Numbered from the stretch's first letter, positions 8,755 to 18,397 are shown. The stretch: 44,304 nt of DNA from SUG2458 sp051872335 (GCA_051872335.1 JBJEDT010000015.1:1-44304); one strand, 5' to 3'. The notes: generated by a model from the sequence alone, not told the origin. Translations and numbers: made by a program.

Positions 8755-9567
8755 ATGAAGTATTGTTATCACACTCATACAAGTCGTTGTGGCCATGCCG
8801 TAGGTAGCGACGAAGAATATGTTAAAGAAGCAATTAAAGCAGGTATTAAAGATTTAGGATTTTCTGATCATGTCTTTTTAAAAGGCATTACTCAAAAAGG
8901 AATCAGAGGAGACTATTCTTGTTTAGATGAATATATATCTTCCATAAATAATTTAAAAGAAAAATATAAGAAAGATATTAATATTTATGTTGGCTTTGAA
9001 GCAGAATATTTTCCACCTTATATCGATTATTACAAAGATTTAATAGATTCAAAAAAAATTGATTTTTTAATCTTAGGTCAACATTTTGATTGGACACCTG
9101 ATAATAGAATTGGTTCTTCATTTTTTGATTGTCATACTAGAAGTGATTTAGATAAATATCTTGAAACAGTAACTAAAGCTATGGAATCAGGTTTGTTTTC
9201 CGTTTTTTGTCATCCAGACATTTGCTTTGTAGGTTATGAAAATGAATGGGATGAATATTGTGAAGAAATAGCAAATAAAATTTGTGAAGTAGCTATAAAA
9301 AATGATGTCTTTTTGGAAGTTAACTTATGTGGTATACGTCGTGGTTATGGTTTTAAAAATCATGAACGTTATTCATATCCTTATTATAAATTTTGGGAAG
9401 TTGTAGCTAAAACTGATGCAAAAGTATTGATAGGTTGTGATGCTCATGATCCTTTACATTTTCACGACAAAGGATATCAAGAAGCATTAGATTTTATTAA
9501 AAAATATAATATAAAAGTTATTGAAGATGGTAGTGCATCTAATGTAATAAAAAAGTATAAAAAATGA
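8755..9567 (+). CDS. PHP-domain phosphatase, histidinol-phosphatase (HisJ/HisK) type
   Basis: Metal-dependent phosphoesterase of the PHP superfamily. The 270 residues show HTHTSRCGHA at the N-terminus, LGFSDHVF, GFEAEYFPPY, ILGQHF, FCHPD and IGCDAHDP near the end, all PHP metal ligands. Such proteins are usually annotated as histidinol-phosphatase, but no other histidine-biosynthesis gene is near, so the substrate is open. The start at 8755 is chosen because an AGGTG site lies 6 bases before it; a GTG three codons upstream overlaps that site. It may be co-transcribed with glmU, 29 bases upstream. Confidence 0.85.
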   Translation: MKYCYHTHTSRCGHAVGSDEEYVKEAIKAGIKDLGFSDHVFLKGITQKGIRGDYSCLDEYISSINNLKEKYKKDINIYVGFEAEYFPPYIDYYKDLIDSKKIDFLILGQHFDWTPDNRIGSSFFDCHTRSDLDKYLETVTKAMESGLFSVFCHPDICFVGYENEWDEYCEEIANKICEVAIKNDVFLEVNLCGIRRGYGFKNHERYSYPYYKFWEVVAKTDAKVLIGCDAHDPLHFHDKGYQEALDFIKKYNIKVIEDGSASNVIKKYKK

Positions 9568-9600
9568 GATAGCTTTTGAGCTATCTCATTAATTTTTTTA
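9564..9600. terminator. Bidirectional terminator between the PHP phosphatase and ppdK
   Basis: An 11-base perfect inverted repeat (ATGAGATAGCT and its complement) with loop TTTG has T runs on both strands, so it can serve both convergent genes. The PHP gene's TGA stop lies inside the stem. Confidence 0.88.
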
Positions 9601-9608
9601 TTGGTTAA

Positions 9609-12245
9609 TTATTTAGCACTTTTTGCTTTAATAGCAGCTTGAGCAGCAGCTAATCTAGCAACAGGAACACGGAATGGTGAACATGAAACATAATCTAATC
9701 CTGCATTGTGGTAGAATTCGATTGAGTGAGGTTCGCCACCTGTTTCACCACAAACACCAACATGTAAATGAGGGTTTGTAGAACGACCTAATTTAACTGA
9801 CATATTGACTAATTTACCAACACCGTTTTGATCTAAAGTCTTAAATGGATCTTCTTCGAAAATCTTGTTATCGTAGTAGTCAGGTAAGAATTTAGTTGCA
9901 TCATCACGTGAGAAACCGAATGTCATTTGTGTTAAGTCATTTGTACCAAATGAGAAGAATTCTGCTTCACCAGCAATTTCATCTGATAATAATGCAGCAC
10001 GTGGGATTTCAATCATTGTACCAACATGGTATGTCATATTGACTCCAGCTTCAGCGATTAATTTATCAGCTGTTGCTGTGATAATGTTCTTAACGAATTT
10101 TAATTCTTTAACATCTAAGACAAGTGGTACCATGATTTCTGGTTCAATCTTTAATCCTTTTGCTTTACTTACATTAATAGCAGCTTTAATGATAGCTGTT
10201 GTTTGCATTTCACAAATTTCAGGATATGAAACTGCTAATCTACAACCACGATGACCCATCATTGGGTTGAATTCATGTAATTCTTCAATACGAGCTTTAA
10301 CTTGAGCAACAGTCTTTCCTGTAGCTACAGCTAATTCTTCAATCTTATCTTCTTCTTGTGGTAAGAATTCATGTAGAGGTGGATCTAATAAACGAACGTT
10401 AACATTCATTTCACCCATGATTTCATATAAACCTTCAAAGTCTTTTTGTTGCATTGGTTCTAATTCAGCAAGTGCAGCTTTTCTGTCTTCGACATTGTCA
10501 GCTAAAATCATTTTTCTCATTGAGAAAATTCTATCTTTGTCGAAGAACATGTGTTCTGTACGGCATAGACCAATACCTTCAGCACCAAATTCTTTAGCTT
10601 GTTTTGCATCACGAGGAGTATCAGCGTTTGTACGAACTTTTAAAGTTCTTGCTCTATCAACCCAGCTCATTAATCTACCAAAGTAACCTGCTGATAAGTC
10701 TGGTAATTCTTTTTTGATTTCTCCAACATAAACTTTACCTGTTGAACCATCAATTGAAATTGTATCGTTTTCTGTATAAACAACACCATTAATTGTTAAT
10801 GTTTTTGCTTCTTCGTCGATCAATGCTGCAGAACAACCTGTAACACAGCATTTACCCATACCACGAGCAACAACAGCAGCATGTGATGTCATACCACCAC
10901 GCATTGTTAAAATTGCTTCTGAAGCGACCATACCGATTAAGTCTTCTGGAGATGTTTCAGCACGGACAAGAACAACTTTTTCACCTGCTTGGTGTCTAGC
11001 TTCTGCATCTTCTGCAGTGAAAGCTAATTTACCTGTACCTGCACCAGGACCTGCTGGTAAACCAGTTGCAACTGGTGTAGCTTTGTCTAATTCTGATTTA
11101 ACAAAGTTAGGTAATAATAATTTATCGAATGATAATGCATCAATACGGCATACTGCTTCATCTTCTGAGATTAAGCCTTCATCAACTAAATCACAAGCGA
11201 TTTTTAAAGCAGCAGCTGGAGTTCTCTTACCATTACGTGTTTGTAAGAAATATAATTTACCATCTTCGACAGTGAATTCCATATCTTGCATATCTCTGTA
11301 ATGGTTTTCCATTAATTTAATTGTTTCAACGAATTGTCTGTAAACATCTGGCATACGAGCATTGAGTTCATCAATGTGTAATGGAGTACGAATACCTGCA
11401 ACGACGTCTTCACCTTGTGCATTTGGTAAGTATTCAGCTGAAATTTTGTTTTCACCAGTTGCTGGGTCTCTTGAGAAAGCAACACCTGTACCTGATGTTT
11501 CGCCTTTGTTACCGAAAGCCATTGATTGAACGTTAACTGCAGTTCCCCATGAATATGGAATACCATTCATCATACGGTAAACGTTAGCACGTGGGTTATC
11601 CCATGAACGGAAAACAGCTGTAACAGCTTCGATTAATTGAACTTTTGGATCAGAAGGGAATTCTTCGCCAAAGACTTCTTTATAGTAAGCTTTATATTTA
11701 GCTACTAATTCTTTTAATTGTTCTGCTGTAACTTCTGTATCTAATTTGTAACCATTAGCTTCTTTTAAGTCTTCTAACATTTTATCCATGTCTGTTCTTG
11801 GATGACCTTTAGCAATGTTAGTAAACATTAAAATAAAACGACGGTAGCTATCGTAAGCAAATCTTTCGTTATTTGTTTCTTTAGCTAATACTTCAACAGT
11901 AGTATCATTTAAACCTAAATTTAAGATAGTATCCATCATACCAGGCATAGAGACTCTAGCACCTGAACGAACTGAAACTAATAATGGGTTTGTGTTACCA
12001 CCGAAATTTTTGCCTGTTTCTTTTTCAACAGCTGCAATTGCATTATAGATTTCTTGAACTAAGTAATCTGGTAATTGTTTGCCGCTATCGTAGTAAAGAG
12101 TACAAGCTTCTGTTGTGACTGTGAAGCCTTGTGGAATTGGGACACCAATATGTGTCATTTCTGCAAGACCTGCACCTTTACCACCTAGAAGTTCTTTGCC
12201 TAAGCCGTAAGCTTCTTTAAAGTGATAAACATACTTTTTTGACAT
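9609..12245 (-). CDS. ppdK: Pyruvate, phosphate dikinase
   Basis: Interconverts pyruvate, ATP and phosphate with PEP, AMP and pyrophosphate; in anaerobes it often acts in glycolysis. The 878-residue protein is full length. Visible: the ATP-grasp N-terminus with GGKGAGLAEMT, SVRSGARVSMPGMMDT, the phosphohistidine domain with TMRGGMTSHAAVVARGMGK (catalytic His), and the C-terminal barrel with GAEGIGLCRTEHMFF, FSFGTNDLTQMTFGFSRDD and VGVCGETGGEP (catalytic Cys). A GGAGGAAAAAAG ribosome site precedes the ATG. It is monocistronic and convergent with the gene before it. Codon use is more constrained than in neighbours, which leaves long spurious antisense frames and suggests high expression. Confidence 0.98.
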   Translation of the reverse strand: MSKKYVYHFKEAYGLGKELLGGKGAGLAEMTHIGVPIPQGFTVTTEACTLYYDSGKQLPDYLVQEIYNAIAAVEKETGKNFGGNTNPLLVSVRSGARVSMPGMMDTILNLGLNDTTVEVLAKETNNERFAYDSYRRFILMFTNIAKGHPRTDMDKMLEDLKEANGYKLDTEVTAEQLKELVAKYKAYYKEVFGEEFPSDPKVQLIEAVTAVFRSWDNPRANVYRMMNGIPYSWGTAVNVQSMAFGNKGETSGTGVAFSRDPATGENKISAEYLPNAQGEDVVAGIRTPLHIDELNARMPDVYRQFVETIKLMENHYRDMQDMEFTVEDGKLYFLQTRNGKRTPAAALKIACDLVDEGLISEDEAVCRIDALSFDKLLLPNFVKSELDKATPVATGLPAGPGAGTGKLAFTAEDAEARHQAGEKVVLVRAETSPEDLIGMVASEAILTMRGGMTSHAAVVARGMGKCCVTGCSAALIDEEAKTLTINGVVYTENDTISIDGSTGKVYVGEIKKELPDLSAGYFGRLMSWVDRARTLKVRTNADTPRDAKQAKEFGAEGIGLCRTEHMFFDKDRIFSMRKMILADNVEDRKAALAELEPMQQKDFEGLYEIMGEMNVNVRLLDPPLHEFLPQEEDKIEELAVATGKTVAQVKARIEELHEFNPMMGHRGCRLAVSYPEICEMQTTAIIKAAINVSKAKGLKIEPEIMVPLVLDVKELKFVKNIITATADKLIAEAGVNMTYHVGTMIEIPRAALLSDEIAGEAEFFSFGTNDLTQMTFGFSRDDATKFLPDYYDNKIFEEDPFKTLDQNGVGKLVNMSVKLGRSTNPHLHVGVCGETGGEPHSIEFYHNAGLDYVSCSPFRVPVARLAAAQAAIKAKSAK

Positions 12246-12396
12246 TCTTTTTTCCTCCTATTTTCTAGCATAATAAAACTAGAGTAGAAATTAACTACAA
12301 AAAAATAATATCATAGATATTAATAAAAAAAAATAGAAACATAATAAACAAATATAATAAATTTCATAAATTAAATTATTAAGAATTAAAAATGAA

Positions 12397-12436
12397 AAGC
12401 AATATTTCAAAAATCAATTTTTGAAAGATATTGCTT
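12397..12436 (-). terminator. Intrinsic terminator after the tetR gene
   Basis: A long stem (AAGCAATAT with imperfect inner pairing to its complement) lies just past the tetR stop on the minus strand and is followed by T-rich sequence. The rest of the 12246-12444 gap is AT-rich leader DNA of ppdK without a gene. Confidence 0.75.
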
Positions 12437-12444
12437 GTGTAAAT

Positions 12445-13017
12445 TTATTTAGTTTTTCTATTAGTAAAAGTGTTACGAGATATAAGATCAATAATTAAAT
12501 CTATATCGTCTTTACATTTATCCTTAATCCATTGTTTGATAATTCCTAATGTTCCACAACAATAAAATGCAAAGATATATTTTTGTTCTTCTTCGTTCAC
12601 TTCAAAATTTGTTAATGCAGGGGCAAAGATAGATGCATATAATTTTTGGGTTGATTCTTCAATGCTAAATAGTTCACTTTTTTTGTGCATTAATTGATAT
12701 ACTTTTAGATTATTTTTGATAAATAAAAGATATGGTTTAAGATATTTAGCATTTGTCAAGACAGATGTAGTTAAATCATTTCTTTCAGTAATTTCATTAA
12801 ATGAATTACTGAATTTTTTATTTACTAATTGAATTGTTTCTCTTAATAAATCATCCATAGTTTCATAATGAAGATAGAAAGTTGATCTTGACACACCAGC
12901 CTTATGGCAAACTTCTTTCACTGTTATAAATTCATACTCTTTTTTATCAAGTAAAAACAAGAGTGCTTCATCCATTAATAATGCTGTATTAAAATATTTA
13001 CTTTCACTCTTATTCAT
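12445..13017 (-). CDS. TetR family transcriptional regulator
   Basis: DNA-binding repressor-type protein of 190 residues. The N-terminal helix-turn-helix is clear: ITVKEVCHKAGVSRSTFYLHYETMDDLLRE (about 31-60). The rest is a helical ligand domain with no close named match by eye. It is the second gene after a small membrane protein, 15 bases downstream on the same strand, and a palindrome suited to a TetR operator lies in the promoter of that pair. Autoregulation is therefore likely; the ligand is unknown. Confidence 0.9.
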   Translation of the reverse strand: MNKSESKYFNTALLMDEALLFLLDKKEYEFITVKEVCHKAGVSRSTFYLHYETMDDLLRETIQLVNKKFSNSFNEITERNDLTTSVLTNAKYLKPYLLFIKNNLKVYQLMHKKSELFSIEESTQKLYASIFAPALTNFEVNEEEQKYIFAFYCCGTLGIIKQWIKDKCKDDIDLIIDLISRNTFTNRKTK

Positions 13018-13032
13018 AGCAAATTTCTCCTT

Positions 13033-13389
13033 TTACTCTTCTGCTGCAGCTTCTTTTGCTAATCTAATAATATCGCTTGCATATTTTTCTTTAGAATTTT
13101 TTAAAATCTTTTTATAGATTGGATAATTTACTGAAACCCCAGCAATACCAATTAGTCCAATGACTATACCTAATATTAACATAGGTATTGTGTTTCCTCC
13201 AATAACTCCCATTGCTAAGCACATTCCTGTGCCTAATACTAAACTCATAATGATACCAAATGTAAAAGCAAATATTTGTCCTGGTCTCTTTGCTTTAGCA
13301 TCAAGTTTAAGTAAAGCTACAAGCTTACTTTCCTCCTTTGGTGCGTATTCACTTGCTATTCTTTCTGCGACTAATTTATTTGTGTTCAT
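13033..13389 (-). CDS. Small two-helix membrane protein of unknown function
   Basis: The 118 residues hold a hydrophilic N-terminus (NKLVAERIASEYAPKEESK), two transmembrane segments at about 38-60 and 68-90 separated by GGNT, and a basic-acidic tail. Proteins like this, with the AERIASEYAPKE start, are common in gut Firmicutes and are sometimes labelled dihydropteridine reductase, a name I see no sequence support for. It heads an operon with the TetR gene, so it is the likely target of that regulator. A GGAGGAAAAAATT ribosome site precedes the ATG. Confidence 0.8.
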   Translation of the reverse strand: MNTNKLVAERIASEYAPKEESKLVALLKLDAKAKRPGQIFAFTFGIIMSLVLGTGMCLAMGVIGGNTIPMLILGIVIGLIGIAGVSVNYPIYKKILKNSKEKYASDIIRLAKEAAAEE

Positions 13390-13438
13390 AATTTTTTCCT
13401 CCTTGTTAACACACCATTATTTAACCTTTTTATAAAGT

Positions 13439-13457
13439 AAAACTGAATTACAGTTTT
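13439..13457. promoter_or_regulatory. Palindromic operator, probable TetR binding site
   Basis: AAAACTG and its exact complement CAGTTTT flank a 5-base centre, about 50 bases before the ATG of the two-helix membrane protein. On the minus strand a TTGCAA overlaps its upstream edge and a TTTATA lies just downstream, so the palindrome falls between -35 and -10-like boxes, the classic place for a TetR-type repressor. Binding is inferred. Confidence 0.65.
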
Positions 13458-13665
13458 GCAAGATTGTGTCTATTTAAAGAAAAAATTAAAGGAAAAGATA
13501 AAAAGATAAAATTTTTAAAATATAAATTTTAATATACTAATAATATTATTAATAGTATAAATTTTAAATATTATTAAATTTATCTTGCTAAAAGACTTCT
13601 TTTTTTTGATAATTGTGTTTGTAAAGAGATAATAATTATTTGTAGTAAAAGTAGAGGTGTTTTAA

Positions 13666-15237
13666 ATGGCAAAAGAAGATTTAGTTGTCACTCTAGACTT
13701 TGGTACACAAAGTGTAAGAGCAATTATTTTTGATCAAAATGGTCAAACATTAGCATGTGAACAATATCATTATAATCCAGCTTATTTTTCAACAAAGCCT
13801 GGATATGCTGAACAAGATGTTGATTTTTATTGGAAACATATGTGTGAGGTAACGAAATCATTATCAGAAAAAAATCCTGACTTAATGAAAAGAGTTAAAG
13901 GCGTATCTTATACATGTTTTAGAGATAGTGCTGTTTTATTAGATGACAGACATAAACCATTACGTCCTGTTATCTTATGGTGTGACCAACGCAACGCATC
14001 TAGTAAAACAAATTTCCCATGGTTGTATAAAGTTCTATTTCATTTAGTTGGTATGTGGGAAACTGTTTTATTAAATAAAAGAAGAACAATGGCTAACTGG
14101 ATTCAAGAAAACGAAAAATCTATTTGGGATAAATGTAAATATTATTGGAATATAACTACCTATTTTACATACAGACTAACTGGTAACGAAATTGATACTG
14201 CTGCTAATTATACTGGCCATTATCCAATTAATTATAAAACAGGTAAATGGATGAAAAAGTCTAATTTAAAATACCATGTTTTTAATATAGAACCAGATAA
14301 GTTACCAAAATTAGTTAAATGCGGAACAGTACTTGGTAAAATTACTAAAAAATGTGCTAAAGAAACTGGATTACCTGAAGGCATAGTTGTTATAGCTAAT
14401 GGTACAGATAAAGGGTCTGAAACTATAGGTACAGGATGCACAGAACCTACTAAAGCATCTATTTCTTATGGTACTGCTTCAACTGTTGAAGTTAGTAGTA
14501 AAAAATATGTAGAACCAGAACCTTTTTTACCTGCTTATCCAGCAAGTGTTGATAAATTATTTAATCTTGAAGTCCAAATATATAGAGGCTATTGGATGAT
14601 TACATGGTTTAAAGATAATTTTGCAGCTTCCGAAACTTTAGAAGCATCTATTCAAAAGTTAGCTGTTGAAGAAGTATTAAATAAAGAATTATTAAATATT
14701 GCTCCAGGTAGTGATGGACTTGTTTTACAACCTTATTGGGGACCATTACTAAAAAGGCCATTAGCAAAAGGTACGATAGTCGGATTTTCTGATCACCATA
14801 CTAGAGCACACGTTTATAAAGCTATTATTGAAGGTATCGCATATGCTTTAAGAGATGCATTAGAAAGTATTGAAAAAAGATTACATAAAAAAGTTACTGA
14901 AATTTCTGTTTCTGGTGGTGGTTCTAGAAGTGAGGCAATCTGTCAAATAACTGCTGATATTTTCGGAATTCCAGTTAGAAGAGTTCAAACAATTGAAACT
15001 GGTTGTTTAGGAACAGCGATTGTTGCTTATCAAGGAATTGGTGTCTTTAAAACAATTGAAGAAGGCATCTATGAAATGTCTCATACTAAAGACTACTTCG
15101 AACCAATTCTAGAAAATCATGAAAAATATGATTACTTATTTAAAAATGTTTATTTACAAATGTACCCAAGTCTTAAAAAGTTAAATAAATCTCTTGTAAA
15201 ATATAATCGAAAATATGTCAGAAATGAAGTTTTATAA
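13666..15237 (+). CDS. FGGY family carbohydrate kinase
   Basis: ATP-dependent kinase for a sugar or polyol. The 523 residues show the FGGY fold: N-terminal phosphate loop LDFGTQSVRAIIFDQNG, GVSYTCFRDSAVLLD, PVILWCDQRNA, NGTDKGSETIGTGC, SYGTASTVEVS, and the C-terminal FGGY motif region ISVSGGGSRSEAICQITADIFGIPV. Insertions and the PGYAEQDVDFYW segment are like poorly characterised YgcE/YoaC-type members, so the substrate cannot be named. An AGAGGTG site lies 7 bases before ATG. The next gene overlaps its end by 23 bases, and the two probably work together. Confidence 0.88.
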   Translation: MAKEDLVVTLDFGTQSVRAIIFDQNGQTLACEQYHYNPAYFSTKPGYAEQDVDFYWKHMCEVTKSLSEKNPDLMKRVKGVSYTCFRDSAVLLDDRHKPLRPVILWCDQRNASSKTNFPWLYKVLFHLVGMWETVLLNKRRTMANWIQENEKSIWDKCKYYWNITTYFTYRLTGNEIDTAANYTGHYPINYKTGKWMKKSNLKYHVFNIEPDKLPKLVKCGTVLGKITKKCAKETGLPEGIVVIANGTDKGSETIGTGCTEPTKASISYGTASTVEVSSKKYVEPEPFLPAYPASVDKLFNLEVQIYRGYWMITWFKDNFAASETLEASIQKLAVEEVLNKELLNIAPGSDGLVLQPYWGPLLKRPLAKGTIVGFSDHHTRAHVYKAIIEGIAYALRDALESIEKRLHKKVTEISVSGGGSRSEAICQITADIFGIPVRRVQTIETGCLGTAIVAYQGIGVFKTIEEGIYEMSHTKDYFEPILENHEKYDYLFKNVYLQMYPSLKKLNKSLVKYNRKYVRNEVL

Positions 15238-16339
15238 GTTTAATAATTTAAATTCACTTGTAAATCTTTCTAATTCAATATTAAAAAGATTTAATGTTAA
15301 ACCAGATCATGAAACAATTAAGCAAGTTGATGATGTTTTAAGATTCAGTAACAAAGTAGTACTTTTGTTATTTGATGGAATGGGTAAATCACAAATAGAT
15401 AAACATTTAAATAATGATAATAGTTTTTTGTCTCATATGCCAAAAATTGAAATTGATTCAGTATTCCCTCCTACTACAGTTGCAGCAACAAATGCTTTAT
15501 TAGCTGCTAAGTTTCCTATTGAAACAGGATGGTTAGGTTGGTGTTCTTATTTCAAAGAAGAAGACAAAATTTTAGATATGTTTTCAGGAAAAGAAACATA
15601 TGGTCAAGAACAATTCTCTTGTCTTCCAAATTTTAAAGTTGGATATCAAAACATCGTTGATAGAATTAAAGAAGCAAACCCTGATATTTATTGTGATTCT
15701 TTTTGGCCATCTTTTGCACCACATAATGGTTGCTCATCTCTAGAGTCATATATGTCTTCTATTAATAATGCACTTGCACAAAATAAAGAGTGTTTTATTT
15801 ATGGATATTGGGATGACCCAGATCACTTAACTCATGATAATGGAGTTGACTCAATTTTAGTTAAAGACTGTATTAATAAAATAGATAAAAGTCTTGAAAA
15901 ACTTTGCAGTCAAAATAAAGATACATTATTCATTGTGATAGCTGATCATTCTTTAGTAGATGTAAAGTATATTGTTTTAGATCAATATCCTGAATTTATT
16001 AATTTATTAAAAAGACCATTTAGTCTTGAACCAAGATGTTCTTCATTCTTTATTAAAGAAGGAAAAGATTTAGAATTTATAGAAACTTTTAATCGATTAT
16101 TTGGAGAGCATTTTATGCTTTTATCAAAACAAGAAGCATTAAAACAAAAAATTTTTGGTAAAGGCACAATGCATCCTTTTGTTGAAGAAACATTAGGTGA
16201 TTATATAGCTATTTCATTAGATGAATATACTCTTTTATATCATTATAATGAAGACGATCCATTGATGTGTGCACACCATGCAGGTGGTACTAAAGAAGAA
16301 ACACAATTGTATTTGTATATGATTAAGTTTTCAAGATAA
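15215..16339 (+). CDS. Alkaline-phosphatase-superfamily phosphodiesterase/phosphatase
   Basis: Predicted metal-dependent phospho- or phosphodiester hydrolase of the type I phosphodiesterase/nucleotide pyrophosphatase group. In 374 residues the superfamily motifs are in order: VVLLLFDGMGKSQ (first metal Asp), SVFPPTTVAATNALL (nucleophile Thr), YWDDPDHLTHDNG (metal Asp and His), VIADHSLVD, and CAHHAGGTKEE (metal His). There is no signal peptide, so it acts in the cytoplasm. The start is uncertain between ATGs at 15215 and 15224, neither with a good ribosome site; overlap with the kinase gene suggests coupled translation. Substrate unknown. Confidence 0.82.
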   Translation: MSEMKFYKFNNLNSLVNLSNSILKRFNVKPDHETIKQVDDVLRFSNKVVLLLFDGMGKSQIDKHLNNDNSFLSHMPKIEIDSVFPPTTVAATNALLAAKFPIETGWLGWCSYFKEEDKILDMFSGKETYGQEQFSCLPNFKVGYQNIVDRIKEANPDIYCDSFWPSFAPHNGCSSLESYMSSINNALAQNKECFIYGYWDDPDHLTHDNGVDSILVKDCINKIDKSLEKLCSQNKDTLFIVIADHSLVDVKYIVLDQYPEFINLLKRPFSLEPRCSSFFIKEGKDLEFIETFNRLFGEHFMLLSKQEALKQKIFGKGTMHPFVEETLGDYIAISLDEYTLLYHYNEDDPLMCAHHAGGTKEETQLYLYMIKFSR

Positions 16340-16396
16340 CTTTATTCAATAAAAGTATTGAATTTTATGTATTATATTTATAAAAGGAGTGAGCCT

Positions 16397-18397
16397 ATGA
16401 AGAATAAGAAATTGTTATTAATGTTACCACTATTTGCTTTATTAACTAGTTGTAATATCAGTGATATTTTTGGTAATAAAGAAGATGATACAACGATTGA
16501 TAATGGTGATGATGGTAATATTGACTCAGGAAAAGAAGACCCTACAGAACCAGAAATAGAAACACCTCAAGAAAGAGCAAAAATTTTATCTCCTTCATTT
16601 GATGTTCCTCATCGCTCATCTATTAATGAATTTACGTATGATGATTTATTTAATTTAGGAAATACTGTTGATATAAAAGTTTCGGTATCTGATGAGGAAT
16701 TAGAAAAACTTCAAAGTGATTATGAAACAGGATATAAATCAGATATCTATCGTCTTGCTGATTTAGTGACTATTAATGTTACAAATTACGGAAACACATA
16801 TACATGGGAATTTGAAAATGTTGGCATTAGGCAAAAAGGAAATACCTCTCGCCAAAATATTTTTGATTCAGAAAAAAAATTAAATTTAAATCATTTTAAA
16901 TTATCTTTTGATGAAACTTTTGATGATCCTGAATATTATGATGCAGAATTCATTGCAGCTCATGCAGCACCATTAAACGCAGATAGAGAGTTCCTTGGCC
17001 TAACTACTATCGATTTAAAATGGGATAAGAATAATGATAATACTCATATTCGCGAAGCTTATGCAAATTATTTGTATCGTGCTTGCGGTATTATCGTACA
17101 ACATGTAGGATTATCTACTTTCTCAATTGTACAAAAAGATCAAAGTAATAAAGAAACAAGTTTTGGATTATGTATGCTTTATGAAGCAGCAAATAAATCT
17201 TTAATTAAAAGATCTTTAAAAGATGATGTTGGATATATCAATATGGCATCATGGAAAGAAGAGAAAGCTGGTACTTATGGTATAAGTGGTGTTAATTACG
17301 GAGATTTATATAAAGCAAGTTATGGTGTAGGAGAAGGCAGTGCAACTCCTAATATGTCTAATGATTCTATAAGTGGAAAAAGAGTTGGTGTAGCAAATAT
17401 ATCAGGTTCTTATATTCCTGCATATGATAGAAAAACTAACAAAGATGTTGACTACGATGATAACTTATTTAAGACGATGATTAATACAATTAATAATAAA
17501 TCATACTCTTATATAGATGAGGTTGTAGATTTAGAGTATTTTGCCATAAGTGAAGCAGTTGGATATTACGTTGGTAATCCTGATGCACTTCGTTATAACT
17601 ATAATAACTATATGGTTTATATTAGAAGAACTGATGGTAAAGCTGTGATTATCCCAATTGATAGTGATAGATGTTTTGGTATCATTAAAGACTGGAATGT
17701 AAAAGATGGTATGAAAAACGAAGAAGTATTTTCAAAAGATACATCTAATGGAACTCAAGAAAATAATCTTTTATTAAAAACAATTTTAGCTTCATCAACA
17801 AATGATTGTAAAACTACATATTCTGAATACATTAAGTTAATTGCTGAATCTGATTGGGTTAAAACTTCAACTTTTGATACTTATGTTGATTTAGCTAAAG
17901 CTTCTTATAGTGGTTATGAATTTTCAACTAGTGAAGCTGGTGATAATATTACATTTAGTAATTATATGTCGGCAAAACTAACAGCTGCTGCTAAAAGTGG
18001 TTTATTAGGCGAATCAAGTGGTGGTTCTGAAGAAACCGAAAATCCTGGAGAATCAGAAGAAGTTGAAGAAACAATCTATGACAATCTTTATATTTCTGGT
18101 ACTTTCACTGATTGGACAACTGATTCAACTAAAATCAGTGCATATAAAATGACACGTACTGCTGCTTATACTTATGAGATTACTCTTGTAATCAATAGTG
18201 GAATTGATTCTAGTGGAGTTATTAAATTTAAATTTAATAATGGTACTGGATGGGATCAAATTGACTGGACAATAGAAGATGGTAAGTTACTAATGGAAAA
18301 AGGTGGTAACTTTGAATTAAGTGGAGTTACACAAGGCGATACTTTGCATGTTGTTATTAATGTTCAAACATTAGATGCAACTGTAACACTTTCATAA
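16397..18397 (+). CDS. CotH-type kinase-fold lipoprotein with C-terminal beta-sandwich domain
   Basis: The 666 residues begin with a lipoprotein signal (lipobox LLTSC, Cys19) and an acidic linker to about residue 60. Residues about 85-510 match the CotH family: IRQKGNTSRQ, TTIDLKWDKNNDNTHIREAYANYLYRACGI, LYEAANKSLIKR, and AVIIPIDSDRCFG. CotH proteins are atypical protein kinases first known from spore coats, but secreted lipoprotein relatives are widespread and of unclear substrate. After a Glu-rich linker, the last 100 residues (YDNLYISGTFTDWT to the end) resemble a starch-binding or CBM-type beta-sandwich. Start chosen for an AAAGGAG site 8 bases upstream; an upstream frame extension overlaps that site. 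Confidence 0.85.
   Translation: MKNKKLLLMLPLFALLTSCNISDIFGNKEDDTTIDNGDDGNIDSGKEDPTEPEIETPQERAKILSPSFDVPHRSSINEFTYDDLFNLGNTVDIKVSVSDEELEKLQSDYETGYKSDIYRLADLVTINVTNYGNTYTWEFENVGIRQKGNTSRQNIFDSEKKLNLNHFKLSFDETFDDPEYYDAEFIAAHAAPLNADREFLGLTTIDLKWDKNNDNTHIREAYANYLYRACGIIVQHVGLSTFSIVQKDQSNKETSFGLCMLYEAANKSLIKRSLKDDVGYINMASWKEEKAGTYGISGVNYGDLYKASYGVGEGSATPNMSNDSISGKRVGVANISGSYIPAYDRKTNKDVDYDDNLFKTMINTINNKSYSYIDEVVDLEYFAISEAVGYYVGNPDALRYNYNNYMVYIRRTDGKAVIIPIDSDRCFGIIKDWNVKDGMKNEEVFSKDTSNGTQENNLLLKTILASSTNDCKTTYSEYIKLIAESDWVKTSTFDTYVDLAKASYSGYEFSTSEAGDNITFSNYMSAKLTAAAKSGLLGESSGGSEETENPGESEEVEETIYDNLYISGTFTDWTTDSTKISAYKMTRTAAYTYEITLVINSGIDSSGVIKFKFNNGTGWDQIDWTIEDGKLLMEKGGNFELSGVTQGDTLHVVINVQTLDATVTLS

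Noticed and set aside
11312..11566. Open frames of 70-120 codons antisense or out of frame within ppdK, mnmE and other genes
   Set aside because: They lie wholly inside well-supported genes, lack ribosome sites and show no family motifs; they reflect biased codon use of the host gene.
13458..13665. AT-rich gap between divergent units as a possible small gene or RNA
   Set aside because: No frame, hairpin or conserved RNA motif; it holds only the leaders and promoters of the flanking genes, with a weak TTGATA/TAATAA pair for the kinase.
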